Counted from the stretch's first letter, positions 52,618 to 63,122 are shown. The stretch: 64,000 nt of DNA from an uncultured Pelagibacteraceae bacterium (GCA_902551455.1 CACDDC010000005.1:1-64000); one strand, 5' to 3'. A program made the numbers and translations. The notes: generated by a model from the sequence alone, not told the origin.

Positions 52618-54492
52618 GTGATTATAAGCCAAATAGGAAATTATTCTTTAATTTTTGGGTTAATTTTGTCTTTTTTTTTAATAATTTATTTATTTTTAAA
52701 CTTTTATGGATTTATAAAAATAAATTTAAATAATATTTATTCCATTTTATTTTTACAATTATTTTTTGTTTTTGTAAGTTTTTTTGGTTTAGTTTATTCT
52801 TTTGTGATATCTGATTTTTCTAATTCAACAGTTTATAATAATTCTCATACAACTAAACCACTTTTTTATAAGATCTCTGGTACATGGGGCAATCATGAAG
52901 GTAGTATGTTATTATGGTTGTTAGTTCTAACATTATTTATTTTTTTATTTTTTATATATTCAAAAAAACAACCAAAAAATTACAGATTAACTACTTTAGT
53001 ATTTCAAGAAATTATTATTACAGGTTTTTTTCTTTTTGTTTTATTAACATCAAATCCTTTTAATCATATATTTCCAATACCAATCGAAGGTTTAGGTTTA
53101 AATCCCATATTGCAGGATCCTGCGTTAGCTATACACCCTCCAATTTTATATTTAGGCTATGTTGGATCGTCAATTATTTTTTCTGCATCACTGGCAGCTT
53201 TGGTTTCAAAAAATATTAACATTTATTGGGCACAGCATATTAAAAAATGGATATTTTTAACTTGGATACTTTTAACTTTTGGAATTTTGCTTGGTTCTAT
53301 TTGGGCATACTATGAATTGGGCTGGGGTGGATTTTGGTTTTGGGATCCCGTTGAAAATGTTTCCTTAATGCCATGGTTCACTCTTACGGCTTTGCTTCAT
53401 TCAATCTCAGTTCTTGAAAAAAGATCAATTTTAAAATCTTGGACAATAATTTTATCTATAGCAACATTTTCTTTAAGCATGAGCGGTACATTTTTGGTAA
53501 GATCAGGAATATTAAATTCAGTTCATACATTTGCAAATGATCCTGGGCGTGGTGTATTTATTTTAATATTTTTATTTTTCCTTATATTAATATCAATAAT
53601 AATATTTTTCTTTTTTCAAACAGATGAAAGAACTTCAACCAATAAAATTTATTGGATGAGTAAAGAAACTTCAATTTTAATTAATAATTGGTTTATGACT
53701 TTTTTTCTGTCTGTAGTACTAATTGGAACAACATATCCAATTCTTTTGGAAGTTTTAACAAATGAAAAAATTTCTGTAGGACCACCTTTTTATCAAAATT
53801 TATTGATACCATTTTTAATACCTTTTTTATTTTTTATGGCAGTAGGACCAAATTTAAAATGGTTTAAAAGTGATTATAAGAAAATTAATTTTAACAAGAT
53901 TTTTTTACTATTCTTTATTTGTTTTGTAATGTTTTTTTTAGTTAAAAAATTAGATGTAAAAAATTTATTTGTTATAATTCTTATAATTTCATCATTATAT
54001 TTATTTACAAGTTCTTTTATTGATCTAATTTTTAAAAGAAAAAATTTTTCTCAAAATATAGCCCATTTTGGTTTTAGTGTTTTAATTTTAAGTATTATAT
54101 TTAACGGAATTTTATCGAAAGAAATTTCTGCAAACATTAAAATTGGAGATGAAATTAATTTTGATGGTAATTTAATTAAGTTTAAAAAAATCGATGTAGC
54201 AGATAAAGAGAATTATAAGTCAATTATCGCAAATTTTGAAATTAAAGATCAAAAAAATAAAATTATATTATTAAAACCAGAAATTAGAATTTATAACCAA
54301 CCTAATATTTTAACTAGTGAGGCAGACATAAAATCAAATTTATATGAAGATAAATTCATAGTATTTAGTATCTTAAATAGAGAAGAAATTTTTAATGTTA
54401 GATATCAAGTTAAGCGTTTTATGATATGGATATGGATTTCTACATTTTTAATAATATTTGGTGGTTTAATTAGATTAATAAAAATTAAATGA
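52618..54492 (+). CDS. ccmF: Cytochrome c heme lyase CcmF (GTG start)
   Basis: GTWGNHEGSMLLWLL, WAYYELGWGGFWFWDPVENVSLMPW. Confidence 0.98.
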   Translation: MIISQIGNYSLIFGLILSFFLIIYLFLNFYGFIKINLNNIYSILFLQLFFVFVSFFGLVYSFVISDFSNSTVYNNSHTTKPLFYKISGTWGNHEGSMLLWLLVLTLFIFLFFIYSKKQPKNYRLTTLVFQEIIITGFFLFVLLTSNPFNHIFPIPIEGLGLNPILQDPALAIHPPILYLGYVGSSIIFSASLAALVSKNINIYWAQHIKKWIFLTWILLTFGILLGSIWAYYELGWGGFWFWDPVENVSLMPWFTLTALLHSISVLEKRSILKSWTIILSIATFSLSMSGTFLVRSGILNSVHTFANDPGRGVFILIFLFFLILISIIIFFFFQTDERTSTNKIYWMSKETSILINNWFMTFFLSVVLIGTTYPILLEVLTNEKISVGPPFYQNLLIPFLIPFLFFMAVGPNLKWFKSDYKKINFNKIFLLFFICFVMFFLVKKLDVKNLFVIILIISSLYLFTSSFIDLIFKRKNFSQNIAHFGFSVLILSIIFNGILSKEISANIKIGDEINFDGNLIKFKKIDVADKENYKSIIANFEIKDQKNKIILLKPEIRIYNQPNILTSEADIKSNLYEDKFIVFSILNREEIFNVRYQVKRFMIWIWISTFLIIFGGLIRLIKIK

Positions 54493-55013
54493 AAAAAAAT
54501 ATTTATTATTTTATATTAATTTTAGTTACTTTAATTGTTTTTACTTTATTATACAAAGCTATATTTAAATCTAACTCTTATATACCATCACTAGCAATAA
54601 ATAAAAAAATAAACAATTTTTCAGCTTACAGTTTATTTTCAAACAAGGAGATTAACATTGAAGTTTTGAGTAAAGAAAAAAAAATTACAATAATAAATAT
54701 TTGGTCATCTTGGTGTTTACCCTGTAGAAATGAACATAAATATTTAATGAAATTGAAACAGCATAAAAATATTTATTTAATTGGTTTGAATTACAAAGAT
54801 AATCCATCCAAAGCTAGGGAATTTATAGATGATTTTGGTAATCCTTTTTTTGAAATATTAAGCGATCCTAAAGGTATAATTGCAATAGATATTGGAGCAT
54901 ATGGAGTTCCTGAAACATATATAATAGATAATGAACTTAATATAATTAAAAAATTTATTGGGGAATTAAATTCCAATGATTATGATAAAATTGTTGATAT
55001 AGCAAACAGATGA
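54489..55013 (+). CDS. ccmG: Thiol:disulfide interchange protein CcmG/DsbE
   Basis: IINIWSSWCLPCRNEHKYL thioredoxin motif, GVPETYIID. Confidence 0.95.
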   Translation: MKKNIYYFILILVTLIVFTLLYKAIFKSNSYIPSLAINKKINNFSAYSLFSNKEINIEVLSKEKKITIINIWSSWCLPCRNEHKYLMKLKQHKNIYLIGLNYKDNPSKAREFIDDFGNPFFEILSDPKGIIAIDIGAYGVPETYIIDNELNIIKKFIGELNSNDYDKIVDIANR

Positions 55014-55372
55014 AATTAATTAAACTTTTAATTATATTTTTAATTTTAATTTATCAAAACATTTCATATGCAAATAATAATTCATTATTAATTAACAAAA
55101 TTACAAAAAATCTCAGATGTCTTATTTGTCAAGGACAGTCAGTCTATGATTCCCAATCAGACTTTGCAAATAGTGTAAAGATTTTAGTTGATAAAAAAAT
55201 ACAGGAAGGAAATTCAGAAGAAGAAATATATGAATATTTAATAAATAAATATGGTCAGTGGGTTGTTTATGATCCTGAAATCAACAAAAAAACACTTTTT
55301 TTATGGTTATTTCCCGTAATTTTATTTGTTTTTGGAGGCCTACTAATAATGAGAAAAGTGTTTATAAAATAG
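55010..55372 (+). CDS. ccmH: Cytochrome c biogenesis protein CcmH
   Basis: LRCLICQGQSVYDSQSDFANSVKILVDKKIQEGNSEEEIYEYLINKYGQWVVYDP. Confidence 0.97.
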   Translation: MKLIKLLIIFLILIYQNISYANNNSLLINKITKNLRCLICQGQSVYDSQSDFANSVKILVDKKIQEGNSEEEIYEYLINKYGQWVVYDPEINKKTLFLWLFPVILFVFGGLLIMRKVFIK

Positions 55373-55407
55373 TTTATATTAAATAAATTAGGTTAAAAAA
55401 TTTAATC

Positions 55408-55926
55408 ATGAGAAAAATAAATATTTTTTTATTTTTGACTTTTTTAATTCTTGCATTGCCAGCTCAAAGTAATGAAGAAGTAAAAAGTAATAATTTCAAT
55501 GAGCATGAATTCAGCATGTACTCAGGCATGTTTGATTTTAGTGATGATGGCCAAAGAGCTGCATTAGTGGGATTTCAACATCATAATGAATTGCTACAAA
55601 GAGATAGTTTTTTAGGAACATTATCTCCAATTACTGGATTTATATTAACTGAAAATAATGCTACTTATTTTTATACAGGAATTCAAACTCAATATAAATT
55701 AGGCAATATAAATGTTATACCAAGTTTTACTCCTGGTATTTATGACCAAGGAGATGGCAAAGATTTGGGACATGCTTTAGAATTTAAAAGCGAAGTTCAA
55801 TTATCATTTGATATTTTTGCTAATAGTGAATTAGGTTTTTCATATAACCATATTTCTAATGCGAGCTTAGGAGACAAAAATCCGGGTGCAAATAGTTATA
55901 TGTTTAATTTTATAAAATCATTTTAA
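55408..55926 (+). CDS. PagL-like lipid A deacylase / acyloxyacyl hydrolase family protein
   Basis: Signal peptide; small beta-rich protein; C-terminal FSYNHISNASLGDKNPGANSYMF (HxSNA...NPG). Confidence 0.78.
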   Translation: MRKINIFLFLTFLILALPAQSNEEVKSNNFNEHEFSMYSGMFDFSDDGQRAALVGFQHHNELLQRDSFLGTLSPITGFILTENNATYFYTGIQTQYKLGNINVIPSFTPGIYDQGDGKDLGHALEFKSEVQLSFDIFANSELGFSYNHISNASLGDKNPGANSYMFNFIKSF

Positions 55927-55932
55927 TTAATA

Positions 55933-57087
55933 ATGAAATTATCAGATTGTTACAATTTTAGTGATTTTAGAAAACTCGCTAAAAAAAAATTACCTTCTCC
56001 AATTTTTCACTACATAGATGGTGCAGCTGATGATGAAATTACTTACAGAAGAAATACAAGCGCTTTTGACGATGTTGATTTAGTACCAAATGTTTTAAGA
56101 GGAGTTGAGAATGTTGATTTATCAACTACAATATTTGGTAAAAAACTAGATTTACCTTTTTACTTAGCACCTACGGCTCTACAAAGACTTTTTCATTATG
56201 ATGGTGAAAGAGCAGTTGGTAAAGCTGCTCAAAAATTTAATACCATGTTTGGTGTTTCAGCACTTGCGACTGTGAGTGTAGAAGAAATATCTTCTATGAT
56301 TGATACTCCAAAGATGTTTCAATTTTATTTTCATAAAGATAGAGGTTTAAATGACTCTTGTTTAGAACGAGCAAAAGCAGCTAAATTTGATGTTATGGCT
56401 TTAACAGTAGACACTATAACTGGAGGGAATCGTGAAAGGGATTTAAGGACTGGCTTTACATCACCACCTAAATTAACTTTATCAAGTTTATTTAGTTTTG
56501 CAACAAAACCTATGTGGGGAATAAATTATTTAACAAGAGGTAAGTTTGAATTACCTCATCTTCAAGATTATGTAAAAGAAGGTACCAGCACTAATACATC
56601 TATTGGTAATTACTTTTCTACAATGTTAGACCAATCTATGAATTGGAATGATGCTGAAAAACTTTGTTCTCAATGGGGTGGTCATTTTGCACTTAAAGGA
56701 GTGATGAGTGTTGAAGATGCTAAAAGAGCAGTCGATATAGGATGTACAGGTATAATGGTTTCAAATCATGGTGGTAGACAACTTGATGGTTCAAGATCCC
56801 CATTCGATCAACTTGCTGAAATTGTTGATGCTGTCGGTGATAAACTTGATGTGATTTGTGAGGGTGGAATTCACAGAGGAACTCATATTCTTAAAGCATT
56901 ATCAATAGGAGCTAAAGCATGTTCTGGTGGTAGACTTTACCTTTACGCATTGGCAGCTGCTGGACAAGCGGGTGTTGAAAGAGCTTTAGATCAATATCGT
57001 AAAGAACTTGAGAGAGATATGAAACTTATGGGGTGTACAAAGATAAGTGATTTAAATAGAGATAATTTAAAATTTAGAAACAAATGA
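55933..57087 (+). CDS. FMN-dependent alpha-hydroxy-acid dehydrogenase (LldD family), paralog 1
   Basis: LPSPIFHYIDGAADDEIT, VSNHGGRQLDGSRSPFDQL. Confidence 0.93.
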   Translation: MKLSDCYNFSDFRKLAKKKLPSPIFHYIDGAADDEITYRRNTSAFDDVDLVPNVLRGVENVDLSTTIFGKKLDLPFYLAPTALQRLFHYDGERAVGKAAQKFNTMFGVSALATVSVEEISSMIDTPKMFQFYFHKDRGLNDSCLERAKAAKFDVMALTVDTITGGNRERDLRTGFTSPPKLTLSSLFSFATKPMWGINYLTRGKFELPHLQDYVKEGTSTNTSIGNYFSTMLDQSMNWNDAEKLCSQWGGHFALKGVMSVEDAKRAVDIGCTGIMVSNHGGRQLDGSRSPFDQLAEIVDAVGDKLDVICEGGIHRGTHILKALSIGAKACSGGRLYLYALAAAGQAGVERALDQYRKELERDMKLMGCTKISDLNRDNLKFRNK

Positions 57088-58235
57088 ATTTAAAAGATTG
57101 TCATAATTTTAATGATTTTAGAAAGTTAGCAAAAAAAAAATTACCATCTCCAATATTTCACTACATAGATGGTGGTGCAGATGATGAAATTACTTTAAAA
57201 AGAAACACCAGCTCTTTTGATAAATGTGATTTAATTCCGAATGTTCTAGCTGGTGTAAATAAGCCAGATTTATCAACAACAATATTTGGAAGAAAAATTG
57301 ATATGCCAATTTTTTTATCACCAACAGCAATGCAAAGATTATATGACCCTGAGGGAGATAAGGCCTCAGCACGTGCAGCTGAAAAATTTGGAACTATGTA
57401 TGGTATGTCTACAATGGCAACAACTTCAATTGAGGAAATTGCCAATGTATCAAGTGGGCCAAAACTCTTTCAGCTATACATACATAAAGACAAATCATTA
57501 ACTGATGATCTAATTGAAAGATGTAAAAGAGCTAATTTTGATGGATTATGTTTAACAGTAGATACCATAGTTGCTGGTAATAGAGAAAGAGATTACAAAA
57601 CAGGATTTACAACACCTCCAAAACTAACATTAAAAAGTTTAATAGAGTTTGGAATTAAACCAAAATGGGTTTTAAACTACTTCATAAATAGAAAATTTGA
57701 ATTAGCAAATGTTAAACATATAACCGACAAAGGTACCAATATTACAAAATCTGTTATTGATTATGTTAATGAACAATATGATCCCCAAATGAATTGGAAT
57801 GATGCAGAGTACTGCATTAAAAAATGGAATGGTCCTTTTGCTTTAAAGGGAGTTATGTCTGTTGAAGATGCAAAAAAAGCAATTGATATTGGTTGCACTG
57901 CAATAATTATTTCAAATCATGGAGGAAGGCAGCTGGACGGATCAATATCACCATTTGATCAACTTAAAAATATTTCAGATGCTGTAGGAGATAAATTAGA
58001 AATCATACTAGATGGAGGAGTTAGAAGAGGCACACATATTTTAAAAGCAATTGCGGCAGGTGCAAAAGCATGTAGTTTTGGTAAAATGTTTTTGTTTTCT
58101 CTTGCAGCAGGAGGACAAGCAGGTGTGGAACGTGCTTTGCAAAATATACATGACGAACTTAAAAGAAATATGTTATTAATGGGATGTAAGAACTTAAAAG
58201 AACTAAATCAATCTAAAATTATATATAGAAAATAA
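57084..58235 (+). CDS. FMN-dependent alpha-hydroxy-acid dehydrogenase (LldD family), paralog 2
   Basis: LPSPIFHYIDGGADDEIT, ISNHGGRQLDGSISPFDQL; close paralog of the preceding gene. Confidence 0.93.
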   Translation: MNLKDCHNFNDFRKLAKKKLPSPIFHYIDGGADDEITLKRNTSSFDKCDLIPNVLAGVNKPDLSTTIFGRKIDMPIFLSPTAMQRLYDPEGDKASARAAEKFGTMYGMSTMATTSIEEIANVSSGPKLFQLYIHKDKSLTDDLIERCKRANFDGLCLTVDTIVAGNRERDYKTGFTTPPKLTLKSLIEFGIKPKWVLNYFINRKFELANVKHITDKGTNITKSVIDYVNEQYDPQMNWNDAEYCIKKWNGPFALKGVMSVEDAKKAIDIGCTAIIISNHGGRQLDGSISPFDQLKNISDAVGDKLEIILDGGVRRGTHILKAIAAGAKACSFGKMFLFSLAAGGQAGVERALQNIHDELKRNMLLMGCKNLKELNQSKIIYRK

Positions 58236-58236
58236 A

Positions 58237-59406
58237 ATGGAAATAAAATTATCAAAAGCATTAGATAGACTTGGAACAGAAAGTGCTTTTACAATATTAG
58301 CTGAGGCAAAAAAATTAGAGGCGCAAGGAAAACCAATGATTCATTTAGGATTAGGTCAACCAGATTTTAAAACTCCAAAACATGTTGTAGAGGCTGCAAA
58401 AAAAGCGTTGGACGACGGTCATCATGGATATGTTTTATCGAATGGAATTCTAGAATGTAGAGAGGCAGTTACAAGAAAAGTTAAAAAACTTTACAACACA
58501 GATATTGATGCTGATAGAGTAATAATTATGCCCGGTGGTAAACCAACAATGTATTATGCAATATCTTGTTATGGTGAACCAGGTGTTGAAATAATCCACC
58601 CAACTCCTGCATTTCCAATATACGAATCTATGATAAATTATTCTGGTGCTAAAGCTGTTCCATACGATTTAACTGAAGATAAAGATCTGAAATTTAATGC
58701 ACAAAAAATTTTATCTTTGATAACTGATAAAACAAGACTTCTAATTTTAATAAATCCAAATAATCCTACAGGAAGTTTTGTAGAAAAATCAGAAATAGAT
58801 ATTTTAGCAGATGGTTTAAAAAAACATCCTCATGTTACAATACTAAGTGATGAAATTTATAGTAGACAAATATTTGATGGAAAAGAAATGCCTACTTTTT
58901 TTAATTACCCAGATTTAAGAGAGAGATTAATTGTTTTAGAGGGATGGAGTAAAGCTTATGCAATGACTGGATGGAGATTAGGATGGAGTTTTTGGCCAAA
59001 ACATTTAGTAGAGTATGTAAATAAACTTTTAATTAATAGTGTTTCATGTGTAAATGCGGCCGCACAGTTTGCTGGAATTGCTGCACTAGATGGTCCTGAC
59101 GACTCAATTCATCAAATGATGGAAAAATTTACTCAAAGAAGAAACTTAATTCACAAAGGATTGAATGAGCTACCAGGTGTAGAATGTAGTTTACCTGGAG
59201 GAGCTTTTTATGCATTTCCTAAAGTAATTGGCACAGGAATGAATGGTGCAGAGTTTTGTAAGAAAGCAATGCATGAAGCTGGTGTTGCAATTGTTCCTGG
59301 AAACGCTTTTGGTAAAACTTGTAAAGACTATGTAAGGTTTAGTTTTGCAGCTTCTCAAGATAATATCTCTCAAGCATTAGAAAATATCAAAAAAATGTTA
59401 GGCTAA
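58237..59406 (+). CDS. Pyridoxal phosphate-dependent aminotransferase class I/II
   Basis: INPNNPTGSFVEKSEI, WSKAYAMTGWRLGW. Confidence 0.95.
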   Translation: MEIKLSKALDRLGTESAFTILAEAKKLEAQGKPMIHLGLGQPDFKTPKHVVEAAKKALDDGHHGYVLSNGILECREAVTRKVKKLYNTDIDADRVIIMPGGKPTMYYAISCYGEPGVEIIHPTPAFPIYESMINYSGAKAVPYDLTEDKDLKFNAQKILSLITDKTRLLILINPNNPTGSFVEKSEIDILADGLKKHPHVTILSDEIYSRQIFDGKEMPTFFNYPDLRERLIVLEGWSKAYAMTGWRLGWSFWPKHLVEYVNKLLINSVSCVNAAAQFAGIAALDGPDDSIHQMMEKFTQRRNLIHKGLNELPGVECSLPGGAFYAFPKVIGTGMNGAEFCKKAMHEAGVAIVPGNAFGKTCKDYVRFSFAASQDNISQALENIKKMLG

Positions 59407-59452
59407 TAGTAGTGTATTTTTTAATATAACTTATATATTATAAAAATATAAA

Positions 59453-60826
59453 ATGAATGAGCAAATACAGTCAGAACTAAAGAAAATTTTTAATGGAAGA
59501 TTTTCTTTATCAGAGTCTACTAGAGCAAATTACGCACGGGGAGAAGATACATATGATCCAGTTCTATCTCAAGCAGTAGTGTTTCCAGAAACAAATGAGG
59601 AAGTGTCTAAAATATTAAAACTATGTAATCAATATAAAGTTCCAGTAGTTCCATTTGGTACAGGAACATCTCTAGAGGGACATGTAGTAGGAAATGAAAA
59701 TGGTATAACAATATCTTTAGAAAAAATGAATAAAGTTTTAAACGTTAATGCAAGTGATTTTGATTGTAGAGTTCAAGCAAATGTAACTCGAAAACAATTA
59801 AATGAGTATCTCAGAGAGGATGGAGTTTTTTTCCCAATTGATCCTGGAGCAGATGCGGCTCTAGGTGGCATGGCATCAACTTCTGCATCTGGGACTATGG
59901 CTGTAAAGTATGGAACTATGCGTACTGTAGTTTCAGGTTTGACAGTTGTATTAGCAAATGGTGATATAATTAAAACTGGAACGCGATCAAAAAAATCTTC
60001 TGCAGGATATAATTTAACAAATTTATTTATAGGATCTGAAGGAACTTTAGGAATTATAACTGAGGTTCAATTAAGACTTTCTCCAATTCCTGAAAGTATA
60101 ATGAGTGCAGTTTGTTATTTTCCAGATCTAGACTCTGCAGTCTTAACTTCACAAGAAATTATACAATATGGAGTTCCTATTGCGAGAATTGAGATGTTAA
60201 ACAAAGAGCAAATGGAAATAAGCATTAAGTACTCTAAATTAAAAAATATTAAAGCATCACCAACTCTTTTTTTTGAGTTTCATGGTAGTGAAAATTCAAA
60301 TAAAGAGTCAATAAAAATTGTTGAAGAACTGTCTAAAAATAATGGTGGAAGTGAGTTTAAATGGGCAGAGTCAATTGAAGAAAGAAATTTATTGTGGAAA
60401 GCAAGACACGATGTTTATTATTCTGTAAAAGCACTTGGTAAAAATATGAAAGTATATTCTACTGATATATGTGTTCCAATTTCAAAACTTGTAGAGTGTA
60501 TATCTTGGGCAGAAAAAGAAGTTAAAAATAAAGATCTTATAGCTCCAATGGTTGGACATGTTGGAGATGGTAATTTTCATTCAATTATTTTGTATGATCC
60601 AAATGATAAAGAAAAACAAAAACTTATTAAAGAATATAGCGATAAATTAATAGAAAAAGCATTAGAGCTCGAAGGTACTATTACTGGGGAACATGGTATT
60701 GGCCTTCAAAAAAAAAGTTATTTATTAAAAGAACACCCAGATAATTTACCTGTTATGAAATCCATAAAGAGAAGCCTTGATCCAAATAACATAATGAATC
60801 CAGGTAAAGTTTTTGATCTTAATTAA
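59453..60826 (+). CDS. FAD-binding oxidase, D-lactate dehydrogenase/GlcD-like
   Basis: PVVPFGTGTSLEGHVVG, FIGSEGTLGIITEVQLRL, GTITGEHGIGLQKKSYL. Confidence 0.94.
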   Translation: MNEQIQSELKKIFNGRFSLSESTRANYARGEDTYDPVLSQAVVFPETNEEVSKILKLCNQYKVPVVPFGTGTSLEGHVVGNENGITISLEKMNKVLNVNASDFDCRVQANVTRKQLNEYLREDGVFFPIDPGADAALGGMASTSASGTMAVKYGTMRTVVSGLTVVLANGDIIKTGTRSKKSSAGYNLTNLFIGSEGTLGIITEVQLRLSPIPESIMSAVCYFPDLDSAVLTSQEIIQYGVPIARIEMLNKEQMEISIKYSKLKNIKASPTLFFEFHGSENSNKESIKIVEELSKNNGGSEFKWAESIEERNLLWKARHDVYYSVKALGKNMKVYSTDICVPISKLVECISWAEKEVKNKDLIAPMVGHVGDGNFHSIILYDPNDKEKQKLIKEYSDKLIEKALELEGTITGEHGIGLQKKSYLLKEHPDNLPVMKSIKRSLDPNNIMNPGKVFDLN

Positions 60827-60841
60827 TCAATAGATCTAAAA

Positions 60842-61795
60842 ATGAAAAAAATATTAATTACAAGACGTTTACTAAGAGAAAATGAAGATAAAGCTTCTAA
60901 AAAGTTCAAAGTCGAATTAAATTTAAATGATGAGCTTTATACTCAGAGCAAATTAATAGAGTTAAGCAATGGATGTGATGGTATTTTAGCCTCTTTGACA
61001 GATAAAATGGATGCACAAACAATCAATAAACTTCCTAATACAATTAAAATTATTTCAAATTTTGCTGTTGGTTTTGGAAATATTGATTTAGAGGCTGCCA
61101 AAAAAAAAGGTATAGCAGTTACAAATACTCCAGATGTATTAACAGATGCTACAGCAGAAATTGGAGTTTTACTAATATTAGGAGCTTGTAGAAGAGCTTC
61201 AGAAGGAATTGAAAATGCTAGATCCGCAAATTGGAAATGGTCTGCAGATTATTTAATAGGCAAACAGTTAACTGGTACAAGACTTGGAATTCTTGGTATG
61301 GGAAGAATTGGGCAAAAAATTGCAGAAATCACAAAATCATTAGGAATGATAATTCATTACCATAACAGAAGTAAATTAAGCGAAGATAAAGAAAAAGGAG
61401 CAATCTATCATGATTCAATTAAAAGCTTGTTTTCAGTTTCCGATGTTTTATCAATTTGTTGTCCAGCTACAAAAGAAACTCAAAATTTAATAAATAAAAA
61501 AAGCTTAGAATATTTTCCAAAAGGTGCAGTAATAACTAATGTTGCTAGAGGAGATATAGTCGATGATGATGCATTAATTGATGCATTAGATAGAAGAAAA
61601 ATTTATGCAATTGGATTAGATGTATATAAAGGTGAGCCAAATTTAAATCCAGGTTATTTAAAATTTAAACAGGCATTTATTCTCCCTCACCTTGGAAGCG
61701 CAACAAAAGATACAAGACTTGCAATGGCAAACCTCGCAATAGATAATATTGTGGAATTTTTTGATACTGGTTCATGTAAAAACAAAATTAATTAA
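60842..61795 (+). CDS. D-isomer-specific 2-hydroxyacid dehydrogenase (glyoxylate reductase-like)
   Basis: LGILGMGRIGQKIAEI, GAVITNVARGDIVDDDALIDAL, LPHLGSATKDTR. Confidence 0.94.
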   Translation: MKKILITRRLLRENEDKASKKFKVELNLNDELYTQSKLIELSNGCDGILASLTDKMDAQTINKLPNTIKIISNFAVGFGNIDLEAAKKKGIAVTNTPDVLTDATAEIGVLLILGACRRASEGIENARSANWKWSADYLIGKQLTGTRLGILGMGRIGQKIAEITKSLGMIIHYHNRSKLSEDKEKGAIYHDSIKSLFSVSDVLSICCPATKETQNLINKKSLEYFPKGAVITNVARGDIVDDDALIDALDRRKIYAIGLDVYKGEPNLNPGYLKFKQAFILPHLGSATKDTRLAMANLAIDNIVEFFDTGSCKNKIN

Positions 61796-61896
61796 AATAA
61801 ATACTACTTTGGGTTGAATATATTTGTTTTTTAATAAGACTCATCAATTTTTTTGTGATTAAATATTGTTAAGTTAATTAACTAAGAGGAGAGAAT

Positions 61897-63027
61897 ATGA
61901 TTAAAGACAAAAAAGTTTTGAAGACAAAGACTCCTTCAAGACGTAAATTCTTTAAGGCTGCCGCTGCAACAGGTGTTGCTGCTGTAGCTGCATCATCTTT
62001 AGCTGCTCCTGCTGTTGCCGCAGAAAGAGTTGAAGCTGCAATGGTAGCTACTTGGCCAAGAGATTTTCCTGGTTTAGGTACAGGCGCACAAAGATTTGCA
62101 AAAAGACTAGCTGATATGAGTGACGGACGTATACAAGTTACTTATTATGCTTCTGGAGAAAGAGTAAAAGCGTTTGACTCATTTGATGAAGTTGCTTCAG
62201 GTAACTCTCAAATGTATCATGCTGCTGATTACTATTGGGTTAAAAAACACCCAGCTTTTGGATATTTTACAGCATGTCCATTTGGTTTCACTTACTCAGA
62301 AATAAATGCTTGGATTCACCACGGTGGAGGACAAGAGCTTTGGGATGAACTAACTGATGATTATGGTACTCAAAGTTTTATTGCTGGTAACACAGGAGTT
62401 CAAATGGGTGGTTGGTTTAATAAAAAAATTAGATCAGCTAATGACTTTAAAGGTTTAAAAATGCGTATGCCTGGATTAGGTGGACAAGTTTTAGGAAAAC
62501 TTGGAGGTTCTCCAATCTCACTTCCTGGTGGACAAATTTATGAAAACCTTGTGTCAGGTGCGATTGATGCAACTGAATGGGTAGGTCCTTGGAATGATGA
62601 GGCTATGAAGTTCCATGAAGCTGCTAAATACTATTACTATCCTGGTATGCATGAACCTGGTTCAATGTTGGCATGTGGTGTTAACAAATCATGGTTTACA
62701 AGCTTAACAAAATCAGATCAAACGACTATTAAAACTGCCTGTGCTTGGGCAGATGAAATTACTATGGCTGAGTACAATGCTAAAAATGGTGCAGCATTAG
62801 CTCGTCTAGTAAATGATCATGGTGTTAAACTTGAGAAATTTAATGATAAAGTTTATGACGCTTTTGCAAAAGGTGCTAAAGAAGTTTACGACGAAGTTCA
62901 ACAACATAGTGCACTTGCTGCTAAAACGCACAAAGCTTTTGTTAAAGCGCGTAAAGAAATTGGTGCTTGGACTAACTTGTCAGACTCACCATATATTCAG
63001 CAAAGAAATAGAGCTTTAGGAATTTAA
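61897..63027 (+). CDS. TRAP transporter solute-binding protein, TakP/DctP family (Tat signal)
   Basis: SRRKFFKAAAATGVAAVAA twin-arginine signal; DctP-like core (MRMPGLGGQVLGKLGGSPISLPGGQIYENLVSGAIDATEWVGPWND). Confidence 0.95.
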   Translation: MIKDKKVLKTKTPSRRKFFKAAAATGVAAVAASSLAAPAVAAERVEAAMVATWPRDFPGLGTGAQRFAKRLADMSDGRIQVTYYASGERVKAFDSFDEVASGNSQMYHAADYYWVKKHPAFGYFTACPFGFTYSEINAWIHHGGGQELWDELTDDYGTQSFIAGNTGVQMGGWFNKKIRSANDFKGLKMRMPGLGGQVLGKLGGSPISLPGGQIYENLVSGAIDATEWVGPWNDEAMKFHEAAKYYYYPGMHEPGSMLACGVNKSWFTSLTKSDQTTIKTACAWADEITMAEYNAKNGAALARLVNDHGVKLEKFNDKVYDAFAKGAKEVYDEVQQHSALAAKTHKAFVKARKEIGAWTNLSDSPYIQQRNRALGI

Positions 63028-63060
63028 TATAAGACTTAAAGTTTTAGTAAAATTTGATAT

Positions 63061-63090
63061 AAGGGCCCTTTATTAAGGGCCCTTTATTTT
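63061..63090 (+). terminator. Strong intrinsic terminator/attenuator hairpin after the TRAP binding-protein gene
   Basis: AAGGGCCCTT-tatt-AAGGGCCCTT-TATTTT; 10-bp perfect stem with short U-rich tail. Confidence 0.8.
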
Positions 63091-63122
63091 ATTGGGTTTT
63101 GTTAAATATAGTATTTCGATTT

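Noticed and set aside
51249-55372. Missing ccmA, ccmB and ccmI in the ccm cluster
   Set aside because: They are often located elsewhere in alphaproteobacteria; absence from a 64-kb window says nothing about the genome.
57367-57374. CACGTG core as a second parS
   Set aside because: Flanks (AGCACGTGCAGC) do not match parS arms.
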